From Bifidobacterium moukalabense DSM 27321 (GTDB taxonomy: Bacteria; Actinomycetota; Actinomycetes; Actinomycetales; Bifidobacteriaceae): a stretch of 64,000 nt of DNA. The notes below the pieces were generated by a model that did no database searches, was not told the origin of the DNA, and worked only from the letters and a program-made list of their open reading frames with translations. A program made the position numbers and the translations under genes. The stretch spans positions 372,001 through 436,000 of the forward strand of contig NZ_AZMV01000007.1 of assembly GCF_000522505.1 (NCBI RefSeq). The letters run 5' to 3'. Shown here in pieces: positions 54,538 through 63,713 of the stretch; within the stretch, counting starts at the first letter, position 1; every line of letters begins with the position of its first letter.

Positions 54538-55860
54538 TTACAGGACGGTGACCTCGGTCGGGATGACCGGATCGCCCTTCATGAAGCTTTGCGCACCGAT
54601 CGGCAGTTCGGCCAGCGCCTTCGTACGGTAGTCGTGCGCGTTGACGATGGCGTCATGGCCCTGGTACTCGGTGTGGTTCTCGCCGTCGGTCACATAGTCG
54701 ACCAGCAGATTCTTCCAGCCTTCCCCCGGCTGGTAGGCGGCGAGACGCTCTTCGGAACCGGAGATGACATGTTCGCATTCGGCCAGTGAATACTCATAGG
54801 AACGATAGGCGAGCTTACGGCCCGGAACGGTGGCCTTGTCTTTCGACTTCTTGGCGACCGGCTGCATCTCGCCGGCGGAATTCTCACGCTCGGTGAGCTT
54901 GTAGACCATCGCGCAGGTCGGCGCGCCGGAACCGGTGACCAGCATGGTGCCCACGCCGTAGGAGTCGACCGGGGCGGTCTGCAGGGAGGCCAGCGCGTAT
55001 TCGTCGAGATCGTTGGTCACGGTGATCTTCGTATTGGTGGCGCCCAGCGCATCCAGCTGGTTGCGCACACGCTGGGCCAGGGAGGCGAGGTCGCCGGAAT
55101 CGATGCGTACGCCGCCCAGCTCCGGGCCGGCCACCTCGACGGCCGTCTTCACCGCTTCCTCGATGTTGTAGGTGTCGACCAGCAGCGTGGTGTTCCTGCC
55201 GAGTGCGGCGATCTGCGACTGGAAGGCGCTGCGTTCGTCGTCGTGCACCAGCGTGAAGCAGTGTGCGGCGGTGCCGATGGCCTTCAATCCGTACATCTGC
55301 GCGGCCAGCAGGTTCGCGGTGCCCTTGAATCCGCCGACCACCGCGGCGCGGGCTGCCGCTACGGCGGCCCATTCGTTGGTGCGGCGGCCGCCCATATCCA
55401 TGCACGGGCGGTCCTTTGCTGCGCTGACCATACGGGAGGCGGCCGAGGCGACCGCGGAATCATAGTTCAGGATGCTCAGCAGCAGCGTTTCCAGCAGCGT
55501 GCATTCGCCGAACGTGCCTTCGACCTGCAGGATGGGGGAGTTCGGGAAGAACATCTCGCCTTCGCGGTAGCCCTTGATGGAGCCGGAGAAGCGGAAGTTT
55601 TCCAGCCACGTGATGGTTTCGGGGCTTACCACCTTGCGGTCGGAGAGGAACTTCAGGTCGTTGTCGTCGAGATGGAAGTTCTCGAGTGCGTCGAGAATGC
55701 GCCCCTGGCCGGCGGCCACACCGTAGTGGCGGCCCAATGGCAGGTGGCGGGTGAAGATTTCGAATACGCATCTGCGGTTGGCCGTGCCGTCTTTCAGGCA
55801 TGCGTCAAGCATGGTGTATTCGTACATATCAGTCATCAGAGCAGGTGAGTAATCCAGCAT
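54538..55860 (-). CDS. pncB: Nicotinate phosphoribosyltransferase
   Basis: Makes nicotinate mononucleotide, the salvage entry to NAD. 440 residues; DYSPALMTDMYEYTMLDACL opens it, GFKGTANLLAAQMYGL and DTYNIEEAVKTAVEV follow, and GVRIDSGDLASLAQRVR is the PRPP/product site typical of the family. ATG at 55860 is used. GACTA/TAGTC arms (55893-55908) lie upstream on both strands. Confidence 0.93.
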   Translation of the reverse strand: MLDYSPALMTDMYEYTMLDACLKDGTANRRCVFEIFTRHLPLGRHYGVAAGQGRILDALENFHLDDNDLKFLSDRKVVSPETITWLENFRFSGSIKGYREGEMFFPNSPILQVEGTFGECTLLETLLLSILNYDSAVASAASRMVSAAKDRPCMDMGGRRTNEWAAVAAARAAVVGGFKGTANLLAAQMYGLKAIGTAAHCFTLVHDDERSAFQSQIAALGRNTTLLVDTYNIEEAVKTAVEVAGPELGGVRIDSGDLASLAQRVRNQLDALGATNTKITVTNDLDEYALASLQTAPVDSYGVGTMLVTGSGAPTCAMVYKLTERENSAGEMQPVAKKSKDKATVPGRKLAYRSYEYSLAECEHVISGSEERLAAYQPGEGWKNLLVDYVTDGENHTEYQGHDAIVNAHDYRTKALAELPIGAQSFMKGDPVIPTEVTVL

Positions 55861-55892
55861 TTCCAAAGCCTTTCTTGACTTTTGGTTAAACT

Positions 55893-55908
55893 GACTATAA
55901 GTGTAGTC
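55893..55908. promoter_or_regulatory. Dyad upstream of pncB
   Basis: GACTA-TAAGTG-TAGTC, next to A/T-rich TTGGTTAAAC, lies about 33 bases before the pncB start. It could be a NAD-metabolism operator, but no known box matches well enough to name. Confidence 0.3.
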
Positions 55909-56097
55909 CGGACGGTGACCAATTACCGCTTGCGTACCATCATACGTACATCATCCTCTCCTTCCGGTTCCGATCTGCGCCTTTGGCCATCCATCCATCC
56001 ATGCCGACCCCGATTGCCCGGCGGGGAGCGAGAGGACGGGCAGGTGATAGTGTCTCTTGATAGGAAATCCGAGATTACTGATTACGAAAGCAGTGCA

Positions 56098-56862
56098 ATG
56101 GTAGCGATTAAAGACATGCTGGGCGAACAGACCGTGATTCGTGCGGACGGGCGCAAGGTGGACGAACTGCGTCCGGTTCGCATCACCCGCCGCTTCACGG
56201 ACGTTCCGGAAGGCTCCGTGCTCATGGAATGCGGCGACACGCGTGTGATGTGCACCGCCACCTTCACCCCCGGTGTGCCGCGTTGGCGCAAGGATTCCGG
56301 TTTGGGCTGGGTCACCGCCGAATACGCGATGCTGCCGCGCGCCACCGCCGACCGCACCGATCGCGAATCCGTGCGCGGCAAGATCGGCGGCCGTACGCAT
56401 GAGATCAGCCGACTGATCGGCCGCTGCCTGCGTGGCGTGGTCGATATGAAGGCGCTGGGCGAGAATCAGGTGCAGATCGACTGCGATGTGCTGCAGGCCG
56501 ACGGCGGCACCCGTACCGCCTCCATCACCGGTGCGTACGTAGCGCTGGTCGACGCGATGCGTTGGGCCGAGCGGCACAGGCACATCAAGTCCGCCGACAG
56601 GGTGCTCAAGGACTGCGTCTCCGCCGTTTCCGTGGGCGTGATCAATGGCAGGCCGATGCTGGACCTGCCGTATATCGAAGACAGCCAGGCCATGACCGAC
56701 ATGAACGTGGCCATGACCGGCTCCGGCGATTTCATCGAGATTCAGGGCACCGCGGAACATCGTCCGTTCAGCCGTACCGAACTCAACGCCCTGCTCGACC
56801 TCGCCGAACAGGGCAACAAGGAGCTGCAGGCCGCCCAGCGTGCCGCACTCGCCTTGGACTGA
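56098..56862 (+). CDS. rph: Ribonuclease PH
   Basis: A phosphorolytic exoribonuclease of 254 residues that trims tRNA 3' ends. [20 protein letters not shown] and [40 protein letters not shown] and [20 protein letters not shown] are family blocks. ATG at 56098 is taken; ATG at 56116 is also possible. It is 33 bases ahead of rdgB and both read the same way, an order common in bacteria. Confidence 0.96.
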   Translation: MVAIKDMLGEQTVIRADGRKVDELRPVRITRRFTDVPEGSVLMECGDTRVMCTATFTPGVPRWRKDSGLGWVTAEYAMLPRATADRTDRESVRGKIGGRTHEISRLIGRCLRGVVDMKALGENQVQIDCDVLQADGGTRTASITGAYVALVDAMRWAERHRHIKSADRVLKDCVSAVSVGVINGRPMLDLPYIEDSQAMTDMNVAMTGSGDFIEIQGTAEHRPFSRTELNALLDLAEQGNKELQAAQRAALALD

Positions 56863-56895
56863 CCCTGATTAAGGGGCGCGGAACGAAAGGAAGCC

Positions 56896-57582
56896 ATGAA
56901 AATCATCGTCGCCACCCATAACGAGGGCAAACTGGTGGAAATCCGCCGCATTCTGGAGGAAAGGCTTGGCTCCGACGCGGCCGGCGTGGAGCTCGTCTCC
57001 GCGGGCTCGCTGGATCTGCCCGATCCGGTGGAGGATGGCGTGACCTTTCAGGAGAACGCGCTGCTCAAGGCCCGCGACGTGGCCGCGCGTACCGGTTGCC
57101 CGGCAATCGCCGATGATTCCGGCCTGATCGTGGACGTCATGGGCAATGCCCCGGGCATCCTGTCCGCCCGCTGGGCCGGCAGGCATGGCGACGACGAGGC
57201 CAACAACGCGTTGCTGCTCGCTCAGATCGCCGACATTCCGGACGCCAGGCGCACCGCACGTTTCCGCTGCGCCGCCGCGCTTGTGGTGCCGGGAGCTGAG
57301 GTGGAAGACGGTACGGCCGAAACCGTGGGCAAACCGTACGCCATTGCCGGCGAGACCGTGGAAATCGGTGAGATGCCGGGTGTGCTGCTGCGCGCCCCGC
57401 GCGGCGAGCATGGCTTCGGCTACGATCCGCTGTTCGTGCCGGACGACCAGCCGGCACGCGCCATCGAAGCGGGTGTGCGGCTTACCTCGGCCGAAATGGA
57501 ACCGTCCGAAAAGAACGCCATCTCACACCGCGGCAAGGCCCTACGCGCGCTCGCGCCGGCCGTGGAGGCCCTGCTCGGGTAA
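56896..57582 (+). CDS. rdgB: Non-canonical purine NTP pyrophosphatase (RdgB/HAM1)
   Basis: Removes dITP and XTP from the nucleotide pool. 228 residues; ATHNEGKLVEIRRIL, the metal-binding region IADDSGLIVDVMGNAPGI and GFGYDPLFVPDDQ are characteristic. NAISHRGKALRAL ends the family pattern. GAAAGGAAG precedes ATG. Confidence 0.96.
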   Translation: MKIIVATHNEGKLVEIRRILEERLGSDAAGVELVSAGSLDLPDPVEDGVTFQENALLKARDVAARTGCPAIADDSGLIVDVMGNAPGILSARWAGRHGDDEANNALLLAQIADIPDARRTARFRCAAALVVPGAEVEDGTAETVGKPYAIAGETVEIGEMPGVLLRAPRGEHGFGYDPLFVPDDQPARAIEAGVRLTSAEMEPSEKNAISHRGKALRALAPAVEALLG

Positions 57583-57586
57583 TCCT

Positions 57587-58594
57587 TTACGCAAATGAGG
57601 TAACCAGAACATGGGTGCCGGTCATCATGACGAGGCTGATGATCGCGCTGACCGACAGGGAAAAGCCGGCGAGCTTCGCGTTGCCGAGCACCTTGTCGGT
57701 GAACAGCGTGGAGAACACCGCAATCGGTGCCAGGCAGCACATGGCCACGGCTTCGCGGATCGAGGCGTCGAACGGCAATGCGAACCAGGCGGCGAGCGCA
57801 AACACAATGCCGAATGGCAACCTCCATCCGATCACCTTGAGCAGTTTCATCACATCCGCACGGCCGGCGGGCAGATCCATGAGCATGCCGACCATGAGCA
57901 TCGCGCAGAACGAATTCGCATTCGACAGCGGTTGCACCACCGTGGCGACCACAGTGGGAATCCTCACATCCGCAAGCATCAGAATGATCATCAGCAGGTA
58001 GGTGTCGAACGGCACCGAGCCGAAGAACCCCCTGAACACGTTCCATAACAGGGCCTTGCGGGCGAGCCTTTTCGCATCCCTGTCCTTCGGCCTCACATAC
58101 GGCAGGGTCGGCGCATGGCCCTGATACTGCTCGTCGAGCGTCCTGCCGGGCTGAATGTGCAGCAGGGTCTGCGTCATGACGTTCGTGCCGGCGGCCACCA
58201 TCACGCAATTGCCGATATCGAACATGGCGGCCGGTACGATCGCGGCCGTGCCGAGAAAGGCCTGCACCACGGGGAAACAGAAGCATCCGACGTTGAAGCC
58301 GGAACCATTGAGCATGGTGAAGGCGCGATCCTGCACGGGCCGCCTGCGCGACGTCAGGAAGATGACGATCGGCGGGATGAAGGCGACGATGAAACCGAAT
58401 ACGGAAATCCACAGCATACTGGAATCGTGCGGATTCGTGGCGAACGAATAGACGATCGCGCCCGGCAGCACCAGATCGAAGATGGCGGTCTGCAGAATAC
58501 GGTAGTCACGATTCTTGAATCTGCCGGCCCGTTTGAACAGGTAGCCGGCAAGGATGATCAGCAGCAGCGCAATGGGTTGGATCAGCGCGGACAT
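57587..58594 (-). CDS. AEC (auxin efflux carrier-like) family transporter
   Basis: A membrane protein of 335 residues with about ten hydrophobic segments in two halves. LILAGYLFKRAGRFKNRDYR opens it, an AEC-family pattern, and SGFNVGCFCFPVVQAFLG with CAMLMVGMLMDLP match the repeated core. Bacterial members export organic acids such as malate or lactate; the cargo is unknown. It converges on rdgB. Confidence 0.85.
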   Translation of the reverse strand: MSALIQPIALLLIILAGYLFKRAGRFKNRDYRILQTAIFDLVLPGAIVYSFATNPHDSSMLWISVFGFIVAFIPPIVIFLTSRRRPVQDRAFTMLNGSGFNVGCFCFPVVQAFLGTAAIVPAAMFDIGNCVMVAAGTNVMTQTLLHIQPGRTLDEQYQGHAPTLPYVRPKDRDAKRLARKALLWNVFRGFFGSVPFDTYLLMIILMLADVRIPTVVATVVQPLSNANSFCAMLMVGMLMDLPAGRADVMKLLKVIGWRLPFGIVFALAAWFALPFDASIREAVAMCCLAPIAVFSTLFTDKVLGNAKLAGFSLSVSAIISLVMMTGTHVLVTSFA

Positions 58595-58865
58595 GGGGCT
58601 TCGGACTCTCTTCGCTTCGTTTCGTACTCACTCCGCACCCATATTAGGAGCCGGGGTGGCGGCCACCCTTTCCGTCGTCACATTCTGGAGATCCGGATCA
58701 CATCGCCGACGATTCGGATGCATGGGTTCCCGGTCCGGACGCATGGGATTTGCCTGATGGGATTTGCCCGCGTTCTTCCCGATCCGTGGGCGGAATGTGG
58801 GCGAACATCACCCCCGGAATGCCCGAAATGGCCGTGAACCGTTGAAATTCCGCCGTTCATAAAGG

Positions 58866-58946
58866 TGCGCGAGATGGGACTTGAACCCACACGTCAAAGA
58901 CACAGGAACCTAAATCCTGCGCGTCTACCAATTCCGCCACTCGCGC
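58866..58946 (-). tRNA. tRNA-Leu (anticodon UAG)
   Basis: The minus strand folds as a tRNA: acceptor GCGCGAG pairs with CTCGCGC, T-loop region GGGTTCAAGTCCC, and an extra arm typical of Leu tRNAs. The anticodon loop TTTAGGT reads TAG. It lies 45 bases from tRNA-Thr. Confidence 0.9.
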
Positions 58947-58990
58947 GCGATATGCAAAACCCTAGACGCGTGACACATCTAGGGCAATGG

Positions 58991-59063
58991 AGCCACTTGA
59001 CAGAATCGAACTGTCGACCTGCTCATTACGAGTGAGCCGCTCTACCGACTGAGCTAAAGTGGC
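58991..59063 (-). tRNA. tRNA-Thr (anticodon CGU)
   Basis: Minus strand: acceptor GCCACTT with AAGTGGC, D-loop GCTCAGTCGGTAGAGC, anticodon stem GCTCA/TGAGC and loop CTCGTAA, so anticodon CGT. T-loop GTTCGATTC is present. Confidence 0.93.
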
Positions 59064-59122
59064 GTGATGCCCGGGAAGCATACGCTAGCCGCGCACAAGA
59101 CAGCAATCATAGCGGAGATGCT

Positions 59123-59202
59123 CGATTTGCACAAATCGATGGAACCGGCAGTGTCATGTGCGGCGGCGACCTGCGATTTGCGAGACGGCCGATTTGCGAG
59201 AC
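59123..59202 (+). promoter_or_regulatory. CGATTTG motif cluster upstream of manC
   Basis: CGATTTG-CA-CAAATCG (59123-59138) is a palindrome. Two direct copies of CGATTTGCGAGAC follow at 59174-59186 and 59190-59202, 16 bases apart. The last copy overlaps the -10-like GACAAT (59200-59205). Three related half sites before one gene suggest a regulator binding array. Confidence 0.5.
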
Positions 59203-59211
59203 AATGGGCAC

Positions 59212-60363
59212 ATGAGCAGCAGCAACACTGGTTTCGACGACTTCCACGCGATCATCCCCGCCGGCGGCACGGGCACGAGATTGTGGCCGCTGAGCCGGCG
59301 TGACCGGCCGAAATTCCTGTACGACCTGCTGGGACAGGGGCGCACGCTCATCCAATCCACCTACGACCGGCTGGAGGCAATCGCAGGGGAAGGTAACGTG
59401 TATGTGAGCACGGGTGTCGGGCATGTGGCGGCCGTGCGCGAGCAGCTACCGGAACTCAGTGCGGACAACATCCTCGCCGAGCCGATCCCGCGTGATTCGA
59501 CCGCGGCCATCGTGCTGGCCACGGCGGTGATCGCACGCCGTTACGGCGAACATTGTGTGGTGGGCTCGTTCGCCGCGGATCATGTGATTCGCGGGAATCG
59601 GGCCTTCTCCGAATCGGTGCGCCAGGCGGTGGCGACGGCCCGTGCCGGATACGTCACGACCATCGGCATCGCCGCCTCGCGCCCCTCGACCGCGTTCGGT
59701 TACATTCATCAGGGTCGTTCGCTGGCGGCCGACATTCCGGATGCACTGGCGGCGCGGCTGGTGGAGCGGTTCGTGGAAAAACCCGATGCCGTAACCGCGC
59801 AGGCGTACCTGTCGACCGGAGAGTACCGTTGGAACGCGGGTATGTTCGTGATGCGGGCCGATGTGCTGCTCGACCATATCAGACGCGCGAAGCCGCCGAT
59901 GTACGAGGCGATCTCACGCATCGCCGACGCCTACGAATCCCCTCTACGAAGCCGCGGTGAAGCCGTTGAACGGGCGATGGCGCGGGACTGGGCCGGCATC
60001 GAGAAGATCGCCTTCGATTACGCCGTAGCCGAACCGCTGTCGGTGACGGGCGGCGTGGCCATGATCCCGGGGGATTTCGGATGGGACGACATCGGCGACT
60101 TCAATTCGGTGGCCGCGTTGCTGCCGAGCGCCAACGAGCGCAACATCAAGATCCTGGGGGATGCGCAATCCGTGGTATATCTGGATTCCGCGGGCGACGT
60201 GGTCGTGCCGGAAAGCGGCCGTACCATCGCCCTGCTCGGCGTCAACGACATGGTGGTGGTGGATACGCCCGACGCGCTGCTCATCGCGCCGCGCGCCCGC
60301 AGCCAGGAGGTCAAAAGCATGGTCGCGCATCTCGACAGGCTCGGTGCCGAGGATATTCTGTGA
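59212..60363 (+). CDS. manC: Mannose-1-phosphate guanylyltransferase
   Basis: Makes GDP-mannose for glycans and cell-surface polymers. 383 residues; the nucleotide-binding site is IIPAGGTGTRLWPLSRRDRP, followed by FAADHVIRGN, FVEKPD and GEYRWNAGMFVM, ending with FGWDDIGDFNSVAALL. It is the single-domain form, without the isomerase half of bifunctional ManC/PMI proteins. GACAAT lies six bases before ATG, so the transcript would be nearly leaderless. pgi follows at 60602 with its own upstream region. Confidence 0.93.
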   Translation: MSSSNTGFDDFHAIIPAGGTGTRLWPLSRRDRPKFLYDLLGQGRTLIQSTYDRLEAIAGEGNVYVSTGVGHVAAVREQLPELSADNILAEPIPRDSTAAIVLATAVIARRYGEHCVVGSFAADHVIRGNRAFSESVRQAVATARAGYVTTIGIAASRPSTAFGYIHQGRSLAADIPDALAARLVERFVEKPDAVTAQAYLSTGEYRWNAGMFVMRADVLLDHIRRAKPPMYEAISRIADAYESPLRSRGEAVERAMARDWAGIEKIAFDYAVAEPLSVTGGVAMIPGDFGWDDIGDFNSVAALLPSANERNIKILGDAQSVVYLDSAGDVVVPESGRTIALLGVNDMVVVDTPDALLIAPRARSQEVKSMVAHLDRLGAEDIL

Positions 60364-60479
60364 CCGCAACGCCGCGGATTGCATACGATTGCATCGTCCC
60401 GGATCGGTGTGTTCGCACGTGACGGGTCTTGAAAACGGCGATAACAGGCGAATCTGCATGTGAGCGGTGATCTTCGTAT

Positions 60480-60509
60480 TGCTTTTGTGTTCTTCTGTCT
60501 GCTTTTGTG
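60480..60509 (+). promoter_or_regulatory. Direct repeat TGCTTTTGTG upstream of pgi
   Basis: TGCTTTTGTG occurs at 60480-60489 and again at 60500-60509, exactly 20 bases apart (two helical turns), about 95 bases before pgi. This could be a paired operator or activator site. Confidence 0.35.
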
Positions 60510-60601
60510 AGTATCTTGTGAGGTGAAGAGATACGGTGCGTTGCGCTGGAAATGGACGTCGCGCGCCGCTTCACAGTGATGATGAAAGGACCTTATCAAC
60601 C

Positions 60602-62299
60602 ATGGCCATCAATCCTCCCGTTGACGCCACCAAGACCCCGGAGTGGGCCGCCCTGCAGAAGCACTATGACGAGCTTCAGTCCGAAGGCATCAGCCTCAAG
60701 CAGTGGTTCGCCGACGACGACGCCCGCGTCGAGAAGCTGAGCTTCGATGCCGGTGACCTGCATTTCGACCTGTCCAAGAACCTGATCAAGCCGGAGACCC
60801 TGCAGCTGTTCGCGGATCTCGCCAAGGCCGTCAAGCTCGATGAGCGCACCAAGGCCATGTACACCGGCGTGCACATCAACAACACCGAAGACCGCGCCGT
60901 GCTGCACACCGCACTGCGCCGCCCGATCGAAGACGAGGGCAAGTACATCGTCGACGGTCAGGACACCGTCAAGGACGTACGCGAGGTGCTTGACCGCATC
61001 TACGCCTTCGCCGACAAGGTACGTTCCGGCGAGTGGACCGGCGTGACCGGCAAGAAGATCGAGACCGTGGTCAATATCGGCATCGGCGGTTCCGACCTGG
61101 GCCCCGTCATGGTGTACGAGGCACTGAGGCCGTACGCCGACGCCGGCATTTCCGCCCGCTACATCTCCAACATCGACCCGAACGATCTGGCCGAGAAGAC
61201 CAAGGGCCTCGACCCGGAGACCACGCTGTTCATCATCGTTTCCAAGACCTTCACCACCTTGGAGACCCTGACCAACGCCCGTGAGGCCCGTACCTGGCTG
61301 CTTGAGGAACTCAAGGCGGCCGGCGCCATCGACGGTTCCGACGAGAAGAACGCCGAAGCCATCAAGAGGCATTTCGTCGCCGTCTCCACCAATTTGGAGA
61401 AGGTCGCCGAGTTCGGCATCGACCCGAACAACGCCTTCGGCTTCTGGAACTGGGTCGGCGGCCGTTATTCCGTCGACTCCGCCGTCGGCACCTCCCTTGC
61501 CGTGGTCTTCGGCCCGGCCCGCTTCGAGGAATTCCTGCATGGTTTCCATGAGATCGACGAATACTTCGCCAACACCCCGTTCGAGAAGAACGTCGTCGTG
61601 CTGCTCGGCATGCTGAACGTGTGGTACCGCAACTTCTTCAAGGTCGCCTCCCACGCCGTGCTGCCGTACGACCAGTACCTGCACCGCTTCCCGGCCTATC
61701 TGCAGCAGCTGACCATGGAATCCAACGGCAAGTCCGTGCGTTGGGACGGCACCCCGGTCACCTCCGAGACCGGTGAGATCTTCTGGGGCGAACCGGGCAC
61801 CAATGGCCAGCACGCCTTCTACCAGCTGATCCATCAGGGCACCCAGCTGATTCCGGCCGACTTCATCGCGTTCGTGAACACTCCGAACCCGGTCAAGGAC
61901 GGCGATCAGGACGTGCACGAGCTGTTCCTGGGCAACTACTTCGCCCAGACCAAGGCTCTGGCATTCGGCAAGACCGCCGAGGAAGTGCGCGCTGAAGGCA
62001 CTCCGGAAGAGATCGTTCCGGCCCGCGTGTTCACCGGCAACCGCCCGACCACCTCCATCTTCGGTGTGGCTCTGACCCCGTTCGCGGTCGGCGAGCTGAT
62101 CGCCCTGTACGAGCACATCACCTTCGTCGAAGGCACCGTGTGGGGTCTGGACTCCTACGATCAGTGGGGCGTCGAGCTGGGCAAGCAGCTTGCCAAGCAG
62201 ATCACCCCGGCCATCTCCCAGGATGACGAGGCGCTGGCCGCCCAGGACGCCTCCACCCAGTCCCTGATCAAGTTCTACCGCGCCAACCGCGAGTTCTGA
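60602..62299 (+). CDS. pgi: Glucose-6-phosphate isomerase
   Basis: Interconverts glucose-6-phosphate and fructose-6-phosphate, an entry to the bifid shunt. 565 residues; the family blocks are [36 protein letters not shown] and [30 protein letters not shown] near the end carries a conserved Lys. AAAGGAC precedes ATG. A terminator follows. Confidence 0.97.
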   Translation: MAINPPVDATKTPEWAALQKHYDELQSEGISLKQWFADDDARVEKLSFDAGDLHFDLSKNLIKPETLQLFADLAKAVKLDERTKAMYTGVHINNTEDRAVLHTALRRPIEDEGKYIVDGQDTVKDVREVLDRIYAFADKVRSGEWTGVTGKKIETVVNIGIGGSDLGPVMVYEALRPYADAGISARYISNIDPNDLAEKTKGLDPETTLFIIVSKTFTTLETLTNAREARTWLLEELKAAGAIDGSDEKNAEAIKRHFVAVSTNLEKVAEFGIDPNNAFGFWNWVGGRYSVDSAVGTSLAVVFGPARFEEFLHGFHEIDEYFANTPFEKNVVVLLGMLNVWYRNFFKVASHAVLPYDQYLHRFPAYLQQLTMESNGKSVRWDGTPVTSETGEIFWGEPGTNGQHAFYQLIHQGTQLIPADFIAFVNTPNPVKDGDQDVHELFLGNYFAQTKALAFGKTAEEVRAEGTPEEIVPARVFTGNRPTTSIFGVALTPFAVGELIALYEHITFVEGTVWGLDSYDQWGVELGKQLAKQITPAISQDDEALAAQDASTQSLIKFYRANREF

Positions 62300-62311
62300 T
62301 CCCGGTTCTCG

Positions 62312-62349
62312 AATACCTCATCCGTGTCTTGCGGATGAGGTATTTTTGT
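62312..62349 (+). terminator. Terminator after pgi
   Basis: AATACCTCATCCG pairs with CGGATGAGGTATT, followed by TTTGTT: a textbook intrinsic terminator. Confidence 0.9.
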
Positions 62350-62399
62350 TAATTGCTGTGCCGGAAGGCGGGACGCCGCATAATCCCGCTTTTCCTTGG

Positions 62400-62520
62400 G
62401 TCTAGCCGGAACAATCGCAAGATTGCATCTTTCCGGCGGATTGGCAATCCTCCGCAGGCAGACCTGCGGAGAACATGACAGGCCGATGTGGCGGTCGCAA
62501 GAGCGTCACGAAGGCCCTTA
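62400..62520 (+). promoter_or_regulatory. Structured leader of rplS
   Basis: CCGGAA...TTCCGG encloses CAATC-GCAA-GATTG, then GGATT-GGC-AATCC and TCCGCAGG-CAG-ACCTGCGGA form further hairpins in the 210 bases before rplS. Ribosomal leaders often hold an autoregulation site for their protein. No match to a known L19 leader could be verified. Confidence 0.45.
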
Positions 62521-62559
62521 CCTGTGCGCTGATATGCGGCGGCGACTCGAGGAAACACA

Positions 62560-62925
62560 ATGGTTAACGCTATTGAGGCATTTGACGCCAAGCACATGAA
62601 GCCGGCAGAGGAGATTCCGGCTTTCCGCCCGGGTGACACCGTTGAGGTCAACGTGAGGATCAAGGAAGGCAACAACTCCCGTATCCAGGCGTTCACCGGC
62701 GTGGTGATCGCACGTCAGGGTGGCGGCGTCCGTGAAACCTTCGTGGTCCGCAAGATCAGCTTCGGCACCGGCGTTGAGCGTCGCTTCCCGCTGCATTCCC
62801 CGGCCATCGACTCCATCAAGCTGGTCCGCAAGGGCCGTGTGCGTCGCGCCAAGCTGTACTACCTGCGCAAGCTGCGCGGCAAGGCCGCTCGTATCGTCGA
62901 GCGTCGCGACAACTCCGCCAAGTGA
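62560..62925 (+). CDS. rplS: 50S ribosomal protein L19
   Basis: A 121-residue large subunit protein at the 30S/50S interface. [20 protein letters not shown] and [20 protein letters not shown] are typical, and [20 protein letters not shown] ends it. GAGGAA precedes ATG. A terminator separates it from lepB. Confidence 0.97.
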   Translation: MVNAIEAFDAKHMKPAEEIPAFRPGDTVEVNVRIKEGNNSRIQAFTGVVIARQGGGVRETFVVRKISFGTGVERRFPLHSPAIDSIKLVRKGRVRRAKLYYLRKLRGKAARIVERRDNSAK

Positions 62926-62948
62926 GCGTGATGCGCGAATAAAGCGCG

Positions 62949-62985
62949 AAATCGGCCCGGCAGCCGCATGGTTGTCGGGCCGATT
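62949..62985 (+). terminator. Terminator after rplS
   Basis: AATCGGCCCG pairs with CGGGCCGATT around GCAGCCGCATGGTTGT, followed by CCTATATTC. It ends rplS and lies before lepB. Confidence 0.75.
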
Positions 62986-63068
62986 CCTATATTCTCCTGT
63001 ACTCTCCTATGTTCGACCGCTATGATGAAGGCCATTGCGTTCGTGATGCGACAATCGAAGGACCCAAC

Positions 63069-63713
63069 ATGCGACATGCCGAGAATAGAGATGCCGATAA
63101 TGGCTTCAACTGGCGCGATACCCTGATATGGTGCGGGATACCGGTCGCCATCGTGCTGCTGGTCCGTATGTTCCTCATCGGTTTCTACGTGATTCCCTCC
63201 GGTTCCATGATGGACACCATTGAACCGGGCGATCGTGTGATCACCTCCAAACTCACCCCGAAGGTGTTCCCATTGCAGCGCGGTGACATAGTGGTGTTCA
63301 AGGACCCCGACCACTGGTTGCAGGAGGAGAACAGCGGGCATCTCGGTGGCGACTACCTCATCAAACGCCTTATCGGGCTGCCGGGGGACACCGTGGCCTG
63401 CGAGGGGCCGGGCAAGCCCATCACCATCAACGGCGTGGCCATTGACGAATCCTCGTATATTCGTCCTGGTGTGGATCCGAGCTCGTTCGCATTCAAGGTG
63501 AAGGTGACGGCCGGCCATATATTCGTACTGGGTGACAATCGCGCGAATTCCGCCGATTCACGCTATCATCAGGACGACTCCTCGCATGGTCTGGTGCCGA
63601 TCAGCGACGTAGTGGGCGTCGGTTTGGCGACCTATTGGCCGTTGAACCGTATCGGCCTGCTGAGCGCGCATCATGACGTATTCAAGGACGTGCCGGAAGG
63701 GTCGACTGACTGA
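63069..63713 (+). CDS. lepB: Signal peptidase I
   Basis: Cleaves signal peptides of exported proteins, including the pilins of this window. 214 residues; one membrane segment (about 16-40), the catalytic Ser in IPSGSMMDTIEPGD, the Lys in DYLIKRLIGLPGD and a later GDNRANSADSRY. GAAGGACC precedes ATG at 63069; an in-frame start at 63009 would add a weak extension. Stop TGA overlaps the ATG of rnhB. Confidence 0.95.
   Translation: MRHAENRDADNGFNWRDTLIWCGIPVAIVLLVRMFLIGFYVIPSGSMMDTIEPGDRVITSKLTPKVFPLQRGDIVVFKDPDHWLQEENSGHLGGDYLIKRLIGLPGDTVACEGPGKPITINGVAIDESSYIRPGVDPSSFAFKVKVTAGHIFVLGDNRANSADSRYHQDDSSHGLVPISDVVGVGLATYWPLNRIGLLSAHHDVFKDVPEGSTD

Noticed and set aside
58742..58770. Tandem ATGGGATTTGCC repeat
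   Set aside because: Only two short copies in an intergenic stretch; no promoter or hairpin relation was found.
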